Assembly (NCBI GenBank): GCA_002084765.1 | Contig: NBMB01000029.1 | Coordinates: forward strand, 36,324 to 100,323 | DNA length: 64,000 bases | Direction of reading: 5' to 3' | Source: Candidatus Cloacimonetes bacterium 4572_55 | GTDB lineage: Bacteria; 4572-55 | Shown here: in pieces, positions 45,561-53,155 of the stretch | How positions within the stretch are numbered: position 1 is the first letter of the stretch | Layout: each line of letters opens with the position of its first letter | Translations under genes and position numbers: made by a program | Notes under the pieces: generated by a model | Told to the model about the DNA's origin: nothing | Databases searched by the model: none | The model's input: the letters and a program-made list of their open reading frames with translations, nothing else

Positions 45561-46178
45561 TTAAAAAGGCATGAGAAAAGCGGTAAAAAATTGGCTCAGG
45601 GGCCACAAGAATATTCCAAACAGATTCAGAGGAGTCGATACGCTGATTAGGATGAGACCGACTAACAGCATAGGTCCAAACCGCTCGAATTGCATTTGGG
45701 TCTCCAGTTCCATCCGGGAAAAGTACATAAAAACTTTCGATCCGTCAAGCGGTGGAATCGGGATCATGTTGAAGATCGCCAACGCCCAGTTGATCAATAC
45801 GCTGTAATAGAAGATAGTATAGAGAGATCCCGATATTTCTTGGGAAAATAAAAAAATAATCCGAAAGATTAACGCGAACACTATGGCGCATAGAATGTTG
45901 GATGCGGGTCCTGCCAAAGCGGTGATCATCATACCTTGACCCGGATTCCGGAAGTTGTTTGGGTTGACCGGCACAGGCTTTGCCCATCCAAAGTGAGCCA
46001 CTAACAACAATAGCGTACCCCATAAGTCCAGATGGTAAAGGGGGTTCAGCGTCAGCCGCCCCTGATTTTTTGCGGTATCGTCGCCCAACTGATACGCTGT
46101 CCAGGCATGAGAAAATTCATGGAAACATAGCGCAAATAGAATAGGTGGAACCCACAGATATTCTCCAATACTCCCCAT
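45561..46178 (-). CDS. M50-family (site-2) intramembrane metalloprotease
   Basis: 205 residues, the small YwhC/RseP-related kind without PDZ domains. 'FALCFHEFSHAWTAYQLGD' near residue 15 contains the HExxH zinc site, and 'IFNMIPIPPLDGSKVF' near 150 the third ligand region (LDG). Four to five hydrophobic helices. Such enzymes cut transmembrane segments of regulators or clear leftover signal peptides; the target is unknown. AAAAGGA precedes the ATG; 19 bp separate it from the upstream 1154-residue gene. The ECF/anti-sigma pairs in this window are possible but unproven substrates for a protease of this class. Confidence 0.88.
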   Translation of the reverse strand: MGSIGEYLWVPPILFALCFHEFSHAWTAYQLGDDTAKNQGRLTLNPLYHLDLWGTLLLLVAHFGWAKPVPVNPNNFRNPGQGMMITALAGPASNILCAIVFALIFRIIFLFSQEISGSLYTIFYYSVLINWALAIFNMIPIPPLDGSKVFMYFSRMELETQMQFERFGPMLLVGLILISVSTPLNLFGIFLWPLSQFFTAFLMPF

Positions 46179-46197
46179 AATTCGTCCTTTTAATTTT

Positions 46198-49100
46198 TCA
46201 GATCGATTTTTCAGTTGTTTCCGTCACAATGAGACTTTTTTCATAAGATTCGATCAGGGCTGGCGCGTTCTCGAATTTATCAAGAGTCGCCTTGAACTGC
46301 GGAGCTTTCTTTTCTCTCCCATGAAATATCGCCAAGATCGACTCTGGACCATATTTTGACTCATCCCAAGAGGGCAACTCTATAAACACCGCGATGGTTT
46401 TCTGTCGGAGTATGTCTCTTTTCCAAGCATTGAGACGCCGCAAGCGATAGCCATCTTTTGGTAAGACAATGGCTAATCGTCCCTCCGGTTTGAGCGCGCG
46501 CAGAAATTCTTTGATAAACCTTTTCCCCATACTGCGTTCCGACGGCGGGTGCGATATACCGACGTCAAACCCTGTGGAACCGGTCATATTCGAGACGCTA
46601 TTTTTGTCCAGCGCGTCTGATCTACCGATGTTGCTCAAGAAAAAATTGTTGAGATTCAGATTGATCTTAGCGGCTTCGATCGCTTCCGAATCTATATCGA
46701 TACCGAAAATATTTTGATTGACGATATAGCTGAACAATTTGGCTTTTCCTTCCTCGGATTGAATCGAAGATCCGCCCAAAACCGATTCTTTGGAATAGGC
46801 GACAGTCTCGCCAGTCGGCAGCGTGATCTTGATAGCGATCTCCAATTCCTCTGTTTTCACCGCTTCAAACTGCTCTTTTAGATACCGGGCGATCGCTGTC
46901 AAGAATCCGCCGCATCCCATACACAAATCAACCGATTTCTCAGTAATCTTCGGTTTCAATAGGCGAACGGCAAGCCGGGCAAGGGGAGGCGGCGTCAGAA
47001 ATCGATCCTGTTGAGGTCTGGAAAAATTGGTATCCAGGAATCCTATGAAATTCTCTGCCAGATCGCCTGTTTGCCAGATTCCTTGAATCCGAATCTCTCT
47101 CAACTGACGCGCCAAATCGGTATATAAATCCTCTGTGGAAAAAAGTTGATTGGCAAGGTGTGAGATACGATCTCTCATACTTTTATCGACCTTATCCTTT
47201 TCAGTCTTTTCAAGTTGCACAGATTTCACAGGAATCGGATTCTCTTCCACCGGCTTGCTCTCTTCTTTTTCATCGGGCTCCTCGTTCTCCTCGACCTCAA
47301 ATTCTCCAGTCAACAGATCCATCGCCTTTTTGATCGGCGGAATTTTCATCAAATCGTCGTAATCCTCTAATTCAAGATGACCGGAAATACAATGACTGAA
47401 AAAACCGTCCACATCCGAGAAATCAAAAAGCTCATATTTTTTCAGAAATTCCCGCATCAAGCTGTTGATCGTCATATAATCATGCAAATCAGGGCTTAAA
47501 GGATAACCGGTCAAGCGTTCAAATCCGGTTATGATCGATTTGTTTATCACTGAGAACAACTGCGGCTGCAGACAGAAGAGGAGCGGCGATAATGTGGCGG
47601 ATTGTATCCCGCGAATATCCCGGTTGATAAATTGGCTGAGAGCCTGGTCCAAGGATTCGGCGTCCTCTTTCATCAAAAAAGATTCGAGTAGATCGATAAA
47701 ACTTTCCGCATTCTCGATCGTATGAAAAATTCCCCACTTATCGGTATTGATCAAGACCAGATTCCAACAACCGCTTTCCGGGTCGTTTTTACGCCAATTC
47801 AAAGTGTTGAATAAATGATTCACTTGCTCACAAAACTTTTTCAGATCGTCTTCGGATCGGGGTTTTTTGCTGACAATCTTTTTCACGATTGTCCGCACCT
47901 GGCACTGGGTCCGCTCATGGAAGGCAAAATATGCTTCCCGGCCTTCCCAATCCTTAAAAGTATTGATAATTTCATCAAATTTTTCCGAGCTTTTGGGGCT
48001 CATCACCCAATCGCCCAGTCTCGGTTTGGTCAACTTCTCCAGATACTTGATTTTTTCTGGATTCGAACCTTTGCATATCAATTTTTCATTCAAGTACCAC
48101 CGATCCGTACCTTTCCTCCGAGAAAAGCATTGGAAATAGCTCAAGATTCCATATACGGTCCGCTTAGGTGTGTGTCGAATTGAATTGACCTCCCATAACA
48201 ACCGCTTCGAATCTGTGCCGTGAACATGTTGTCGCATGACTTCCAAAACAATTTCGCTTATTCTCAGGTCCTCTTTTTTTGTTCTTTCCCACAATTGTTT
48301 AAGTGCTTCGATCCGCTCCGTGGGCAATTGATGATACGACGCGGTCTCTCGTTTGTATAACAGGCGATAATTCAATTTTTTCGAATCGCCGAAGATGAAA
48401 AATCGAGCGGCAAACGGATTTTCGATAGAATTATACCACTCTTTCAGACCATATAACATATTCAGCTTATTATTTATAAAAATATCATATTTTGTATTTA
48501 ATTCATCCTGGAAATGGCAGTGGATATACGTTGGTTTTTCCGGAAAAAATGGCCGGTCGCACGGACGAAGGCAAAGGATACCATACTCATGCTCGAACGA
48601 GGACAAAACACGCTCAATCTGCATATCTGGCGAGAGAGGGATTTGCCTCTCTTCGAATTGCGCCTCGATCATCATCTCATCTTCTGTCAAGCCGCGTCCT
48701 TTCATGAAATCGTCGTCGCCAAACTCCAACCAGGGAGTCATCCGAATACGGGTTTCAGGCTTCAGTTCGGGGAATTTTTTGACTTCTACGGGAATCAACG
48801 AATCAAGAGTCCATTTTTTATCATCTATGGAGATCGACTGAGCCAAGGAATTTCGCTTTAACGCCCGAATGAGAGAATAGTTCATCGCCTCGTATGTCTC
48901 ATCTTCTGGCTTCAGTCTAAAAACCGCTCGCAGAATTTCGTCAATAGTATGCCTGGGCGTCTCCTCGTCAAACAGATTCTCAACCGCATGCATTTTTTCC
49001 GGCTCAATAGGAAGAGCCTCCAACTTCCGTTTCGCTGGTTTTTCCGACGCGGGATCCGTTGGCGGAACCTGCCTCTTTTCCGTCAAAAACCACCGGCTAT

Positions 49101-49662
49101 TTTTATCCTTATAGAGCCGTTTGTCGCCATAAGATACCGGATCAAACAGTGCCTTCCCCGGGTCCACGCTGGATTGATTAGAAACGATCCGCAATAGTTT
49201 GCGTTCCGTGACGGGTTCTTCTAAGTTTTTTAAATAATTATATACGAAATCACCAATATTCACCTTTTCTTTTAGTGTCCATTTTCTACCGGCATAACAG
49301 ACAAATCGGTCGTCTTTTTCCAAATTCAGAACAATCTGGCTTCGTTGATTCCTGGGCTGTTTTGACGCCACTCTGCGCTTTAATTGAAGTGTAGTCAACA
49401 TCTTAGTGGATGATTTCAATATTTCGTAAGCCGCTTTATGTTCCGGAAAATTTTCTAAGCGGAGAGACCACAACTCGTCAGCGTTTTTTACGTAAATATT
49501 TGGATTTCCTTCAAGTATTAACTCAATGCCGCCCGGACTTGGCGGTTTTTTTTCAAAATCTGCCATCAATTTTTGTATATCATCTATTGATTTCGGAACA
49601 AAATCAATCAAACATCGATTAATCGTCGCCTTTAAACTATGCGAGGGAGAGTGTTGTGCCAT
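46198..49662 (-). CDS. large protein: winged-helix repeats, unknown middle, degenerate N6-DNA-methylase domain
   Basis: 1154 residues, start secure (AAAAGGAG). The N-terminal half holds at least four winged-helix-like repeats that each end in a W-x-L turn ('DRFVCYAGRKWTLKE', 'KNSRWFLTEK', 'IDDKKWTLDSL', 'GTDRWYLNEKL'), the pattern of HARE-HTH domains often attached to restriction or chromatin proteins. A middle domain has 'LSPLLFCLQPQLFSVINK', similar to a segment next to McrB-type proteins. The C-terminal 250 residues are HsdM-like: 'FLTPPPLARLAVRLL', motif I 'DLCMGCGGFLTA' (912), 'FGIDIDSEAIEAAKINL' (986). Motif IV, normally NPPY/F, reads 'GISHPPS' (1036), so base methylation is doubtful; it may bind SAM or DNA only. 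Confidence 0.75.
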   Translation of the reverse strand: MAQHSPSHSLKATINRCLIDFVPKSIDDIQKLMADFEKKPPSPGGIELILEGNPNIYVKNADELWSLRLENFPEHKAAYEILKSSTKMLTTLQLKRRVASKQPRNQRSQIVLNLEKDDRFVCYAGRKWTLKEKVNIGDFVYNYLKNLEEPVTERKLLRIVSNQSSVDPGKALFDPVSYGDKRLYKDKNSRWFLTEKRQVPPTDPASEKPAKRKLEALPIEPEKMHAVENLFDEETPRHTIDEILRAVFRLKPEDETYEAMNYSLIRALKRNSLAQSISIDDKKWTLDSLIPVEVKKFPELKPETRIRMTPWLEFGDDDFMKGRGLTEDEMMIEAQFEERQIPLSPDMQIERVLSSFEHEYGILCLRPCDRPFFPEKPTYIHCHFQDELNTKYDIFINNKLNMLYGLKEWYNSIENPFAARFFIFGDSKKLNYRLLYKRETASYHQLPTERIEALKQLWERTKKEDLRISEIVLEVMRQHVHGTDSKRLLWEVNSIRHTPKRTVYGILSYFQCFSRRKGTDRWYLNEKLICKGSNPEKIKYLEKLTKPRLGDWVMSPKSSEKFDEIINTFKDWEGREAYFAFHERTQCQVRTIVKKIVSKKPRSEDDLKKFCEQVNHLFNTLNWRKNDPESGCWNLVLINTDKWGIFHTIENAESFIDLLESFLMKEDAESLDQALSQFINRDIRGIQSATLSPLLFCLQPQLFSVINKSIITGFERLTGYPLSPDLHDYMTINSLMREFLKKYELFDFSDVDGFFSHCISGHLELEDYDDLMKIPPIKKAMDLLTGEFEVEENEEPDEKEESKPVEENPIPVKSVQLEKTEKDKVDKSMRDRISHLANQLFSTEDLYTDLARQLREIRIQGIWQTGDLAENFIGFLDTNFSRPQQDRFLTPPPLARLAVRLLKPKITEKSVDLCMGCGGFLTAIARYLKEQFEAVKTEELEIAIKITLPTGETVAYSKESVLGGSSIQSEEGKAKLFSYIVNQNIFGIDIDSEAIEAAKINLNLNNFFLSNIGRSDALDKNSVSNMTGSTGFDVGISHPPSERSMGKRFIKEFLRALKPEGRLAIVLPKDGYRLRRLNAWKRDILRQKTIAVFIELPSWDESKYGPESILAIFHGREKKAPQFKATLDKFENAPALIESYEKSLIVTETTEKSI

Positions 49663-50087
49663 TAAATGCTCCTTTTCCCCTTATGGAGTCTTTATTTATA
49701 TATACATTCAAGCGCTCAAATCTATTTTTATATGAAGCACTTTTTAAAAAATTAAATAATTTCTACAAATGACGCTCGGTCTCAGTTATCCGAAATAGCA
49801 AATGTTCATAAAATAATAAGGTTTCATAAAACAGAAACGCCCGTATGTAGACGGGCTAACTTAAAGATTCACTTTATTTAACGAATTTTCACTAAATTTT
49901 AATAAATCTTTACGAATCGAAATTATCCAATTATAAATTGGCTATGATTCTAATATAGTTTCAGCGTAAGGCTTTGTCAATAGAAAAACCTTGCCGCTGC
50001 GCTCCATTATGAATAGAACATAGAAAGAATTGGCGTCTCTCACAAGAAATTCCATTGTATCTCAATTCTTATCGGATAATACCGGAA
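49663..50087. other. 425-bp AT-rich intergenic region
   Basis: Between the SNase-TPR gene and the winged-helix/methylase gene, both leftward. It holds a hairpin that I read as the terminator of the upstream operon (separate entry) and otherwise AT-rich DNA with no open frame or recognised RNA; it must contain the promoter of the 1154-residue gene, but I cannot pick it with confidence. Confidence 0.55.
49830..49857 (-). terminator. probable rho-independent terminator
   Basis: On the minus strand a GCCCGT / ACGGGC stem with a 6-base loop is followed by GTTTCTGTTTT. The T run is interrupted, so strength is uncertain. It would end transcription coming from the genes at 55627-50088. Confidence 0.45.
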
Positions 50088-51785
50088 CTACTCCCATTCT
50101 TTGAGCTGCTCGATAAAACTTTCGTCGTGATATTCAATAATAAATAGATTGGCAATGATCCTCGCCTTTTTTTTCAGCGAATCGGCTTGGTCGGAAGATA
50201 CGCCGCTGCGCAACGCGGTCAGATACGAGTCGAAAAGCTGGGACATGAGGTCACGATAGTTGCGTGTGAGACGCCGCATTTTTTCCAGATCACTCTCGCG
50301 ATAGGCTTGTTCAAAAAGTTTTTTCACCTGGACGATCGATTTCTGATCCGGGGCTGTTTCCTGAGTTTCCACAGGATTATATTGGGGCAAAGGAGCCGCT
50401 AATTTTTTGATTTGAGCCGGATCGTCCATTTTTTTCCGGCCATCAGTTTTCTCCAGATAGGTCAAGGTAAGTCGATATTTTGCGTCGGCAAAGGTCGGTC
50501 GATATTTGAGCGCAGTCAAGAACTGTTGCCTTGCTTCCTCAATACGTCCCTGCTCCACAAAGGCTATCCCCTGTTGGTAATGAGATTTTGCCAGCCCTGT
50601 CCGTTTATCTGGCGGGACTGCCGTAACTTCCGCCATTGTAGGTAATGGGGGGACTGGGGGAGAGACCGAGGCACTCTGCGTCTTCCGATTGTCGATAGCC
50701 GTGGTTTTAACTTCTTCCATGGCAAGCTCTTCCGCGGAAAACTGATCCAGACTGTTTTCTGAAGCTTTTTGTTTAACCCGTTGATAAAACCTTTTTGCTT
50801 GATCAATATCGGCTTTATCACTGTAGGTTTGATCCAGATAAAAATTGACGTCAGGCAATATCGGATTATAATTCAACGCCAGGATATATTCCGCCCGAGC
50901 TTCCGACAGTCGATTTTGCTCATGAAAACCTCTGCCGCGGCGAAAGTGATAGATAGCAAGATCTTGGTCTCTGTTTTTCTTGGGGAGGGGAGCTGGTACA
51001 ACCGCATGGTCAGGAACCTCCATGCCTGGGACAAATTGCGGTATTTCCAGATCGCCTTGAGAGCGAATTACGAGAGGCGGGATGGACGAAGACTCAGATG
51101 ACAAAGTCGAGGAATTATGATAGCTTAGGCTCTGGGATTGAAGTTCTCCAGTAGAGAGCGGGGTCTCCTTTCCGTCGGAACTTGCAACAACGGCATAAGG
51201 AGGCGCGGATTTATTCTGCCATTGCCAGAGCGGAATATTTCGCTGTTGATACGATTCCGGCTCAGCCATCTCGTCCGCATAGATTGGCTTTGGAATCGGG
51301 TTTGGAGTGGGATCTATTCGAACTCCTCCGACCCATTGAACAATTTCGTCTCCAAACGCGGCGTCAAGTTCGCGTAAGTACGCGTCGAAATCATAAAAAA
51401 GTGCATTTTCGTTAGCGAAAACATATCCCTCATCAATGAGATATTTGTTGACATTTCCATTTTCGCTGATTATTTCAATGGTTCGCATCTCATTTTGAGC
51501 GACATGTTCGATGATCAAGACGTGTTCGCCATGAATCCGCCGGTTAAGTGCTTGTAGAGCCAACTCTCGGTCTGCGACCAGCACCTCGTCTGGCAACTGG
51601 ACGCCCCACAGTTCCACCATGCCCAGCGGAGCGATGAACAGTGTTTCCCCTTTGATCGATACTGCTTTCCCAATGATCATCTCTTCATTACTTGATTCCA
51701 CAGCCGAAGCGGGTATAAAACAAAGGAAAAACGCCCATACGACCGCCGCGACGGTTATCGGAATATCGTTCTTTTTTTTCGTCAT
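50088..51785 (-). CDS. exported SNase-like and TPR protein
   Basis: 565 residues. Signal peptide (about 10-30, 'FFLCFIPASAVESS'), then a staphylococcal-nuclease-like OB fold (about 38-150: 'PLGMVELWGVQLPDEVL', 'NKYLIDEGYVFANENALF') in which the catalytic Arg-Asp-Glu set is not evident, so binding rather than cleavage is likely. A Pro/Ser-rich linker follows, then TPR-like helices in two groups ('NRLSEARAEYILALNYNP', 'GRIEEARQQFLTALKYRP'), each repeat ending in the usual Pro. A helical end closes the protein. It looks like a periplasmic scaffold. It follows coaD by 16 bp and is probably in the same transcript. Confidence 0.75.
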   Translation of the reverse strand: MTKKKNDIPITVAAVVWAFFLCFIPASAVESSNEEMIIGKAVSIKGETLFIAPLGMVELWGVQLPDEVLVADRELALQALNRRIHGEHVLIIEHVAQNEMRTIEIISENGNVNKYLIDEGYVFANENALFYDFDAYLRELDAAFGDEIVQWVGGVRIDPTPNPIPKPIYADEMAEPESYQQRNIPLWQWQNKSAPPYAVVASSDGKETPLSTGELQSQSLSYHNSSTLSSESSSIPPLVIRSQGDLEIPQFVPGMEVPDHAVVPAPLPKKNRDQDLAIYHFRRGRGFHEQNRLSEARAEYILALNYNPILPDVNFYLDQTYSDKADIDQAKRFYQRVKQKASENSLDQFSAEELAMEEVKTTAIDNRKTQSASVSPPVPPLPTMAEVTAVPPDKRTGLAKSHYQQGIAFVEQGRIEEARQQFLTALKYRPTFADAKYRLTLTYLEKTDGRKKMDDPAQIKKLAAPLPQYNPVETQETAPDQKSIVQVKKLFEQAYRESDLEKMRRLTRNYRDLMSQLFDSYLTALRSGVSSDQADSLKKKARIIANLFIIEYHDESFIEQLKEWE

Positions 51786-51801
51786 GTTTTGGCTCTCCTA
51801 A

Positions 51802-52317
51802 TTATTGCATATTTTGTGAGGCGACACTGTCTCCGTGCAACTTTTTCAGAATAGCTTTTTTTACAATCAGGGGGACAAAAGGCGTTAGGTCACCGTTAAG
51901 CGTGGCTACTTGCCGCACCAAACTGGAGCTCATATAACTGAACGCCTCATTGGTCAGAAGAAAAGCCGTTTCCAATTCCGACCACATCTTCCGATTGCTC
52001 AACGCCATCTGAAATTCATACTCGAAATCGGACAAGACCCGCATACCGCGCACCACTACGGAAACTCCTCGTTTTCTCGCGAACTCAACAGTCAGAGTGG
52101 AAAAGGATTCGACAGTTGTATAATCCAAATCTGCAGTGCATTTTTTGATCAGCTCGACCCGTTCCTCCAGAGTAAACATTGTTTTTTTTCCGGAATGACG
52201 GGCAACCGCGATAATAAGCTCGTCAAACAGTTTCCCGGATCTTTGAATCAGATCGAGATGACCGTTCGTCAACGGGTCAAAAGTTCCGGGATAGATGGCG
52301 GTTCGTTTGATATTCAT
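51802..52317 (-). CDS. coaD: phosphopantetheine adenylyltransferase
   Basis: 171 residues from the ATG at 52315-52317 (GAGG nine bases before; a TTG one codon earlier is less likely). It carries out the fourth step of coenzyme A synthesis, adenylating 4'-phosphopantetheine. Motifs: 'AIYPGTFDPLTNGHLDLIQR' with the TxGH nucleotidyl-transfer site, 'VVVRGMRVLSDFEYEFQMA' and 'FSYMSSSLVRQVATLNGD'. Standard length. It lies between the helical-repeat protein (27 bp) and the SNase-TPR gene. Confidence 0.96.
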   Translation of the reverse strand: MNIKRTAIYPGTFDPLTNGHLDLIQRSGKLFDELIIAVARHSGKKTMFTLEERVELIKKCTADLDYTTVESFSTLTVEFARKRGVSVVVRGMRVLSDFEYEFQMALSNRKMWSELETAFLLTNEAFSYMSSSLVRQVATLNGDLTPFVPLIVKKAILKKLHGDSVASQNMQ

Positions 52318-52344
52318 CAAAATTTCCTCGATTCGTAATTCTGG

Positions 52345-53145
52345 TTAGAATGACAATCCCCTGGCTCGATGTTTTCGTCTAAAATTTTCTTGATCCGCTT
52401 TTGTGAGTCCTCGAAAGACCTTCAGCCGAATGTCTCGTGGGGTGTTGTCGTTCATTAATAAGGAGAGCCGCACATCGTATTGTTGCCCCCATGGCGGCGT
52501 TTCAAATAAGAGCGTCAGCAGTTTTGGCGACGACTGATACCCCTTGGCAATCTTGATCGCATGGTATTGCCGGATATGGTTGTAACGAATGGCATAGCTC
52601 AAGACGCGATCGCCGCCCAGATCGACAATGATCTGAGTCACATCCGAGGGCCCTCGTCCCAACAATTGTGTGCGTTGTTCCTCCCCGGCTTGGCTAATCC
52701 GCTGACGGAAGATATCCAGCATTCGTTGGCGCATACCGGGCTGCATCCCCCGGCTGGCTCCTAACAGATAGACCAAGTCAATTATTGAAAATCCGGATAA
52801 GAGCTGCATTGCCAACGATTTCGGAATATTGGGATTTTTCACCATTTCTATATGAATTTTAACCAATCGCATCCAAATTTTATTCTGACCGATCTTATCA
52901 AGGACCTCCGCGGAAGTGGACAGGTCGCGGACAATCCACAATATTTTCTTTTCATTCATATTGGGATTATCCAAAGCCGCCAGCGTGACCTGAGGATTTT
53001 TCAGCTCAAGCAATAGGTCTAACAGTTCTGGAGAACTGCGTGGGGCAATGGCGATTTTTTGTTCCACCGGTAATCTTTTCAGTTTTTTCCGAGCTTGTGC
53101 AATGCGGCTTACATTCACATCCTTTTGGTCGCGTTCTGCAGTCAT
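52345..53145 (-). CDS. helical-repeat protein, paralogue of the C-terminal part of 15278-17887
   Basis: 266 residues, no signal or membrane helix. Its opening 'RKKLKRLPVEQKIAIAPR' and the units 'VKNPNIPKSLAMQLLSGFS' and 'QVTLAALDNPNMNEKKIL' align by eye with 'LKKLSAKQKISLIPQ', 'NNPKTPLDISLGLIVDL' and neighbours in the 869-residue protein. Degenerate HEAT-like scaffolding is the best description; I know no name for the family. It starts 10 bp after the stop of the chemoreceptor gene and runs into coaD, so it may work with the receptor as a partner or localisation factor, which is inference from position. Confidence 0.72.
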   Translation of the reverse strand: MTAERDQKDVNVSRIAQARKKLKRLPVEQKIAIAPRSSPELLDLLLELKNPQVTLAALDNPNMNEKKILWIVRDLSTSAEVLDKIGQNKIWMRLVKIHIEMVKNPNIPKSLAMQLLSGFSIIDLVYLLGASRGMQPGMRQRMLDIFRQRISQAGEEQRTQLLGRGPSDVTQIIVDLGGDRVLSYAIRYNHIRQYHAIKIAKGYQSSPKLLTLLFETPPWGQQYDVRLSLLMNDNTPRDIRLKVFRGLTKADQENFRRKHRARGLSF

Positions 53146-53155
53146 TTATACCCCC

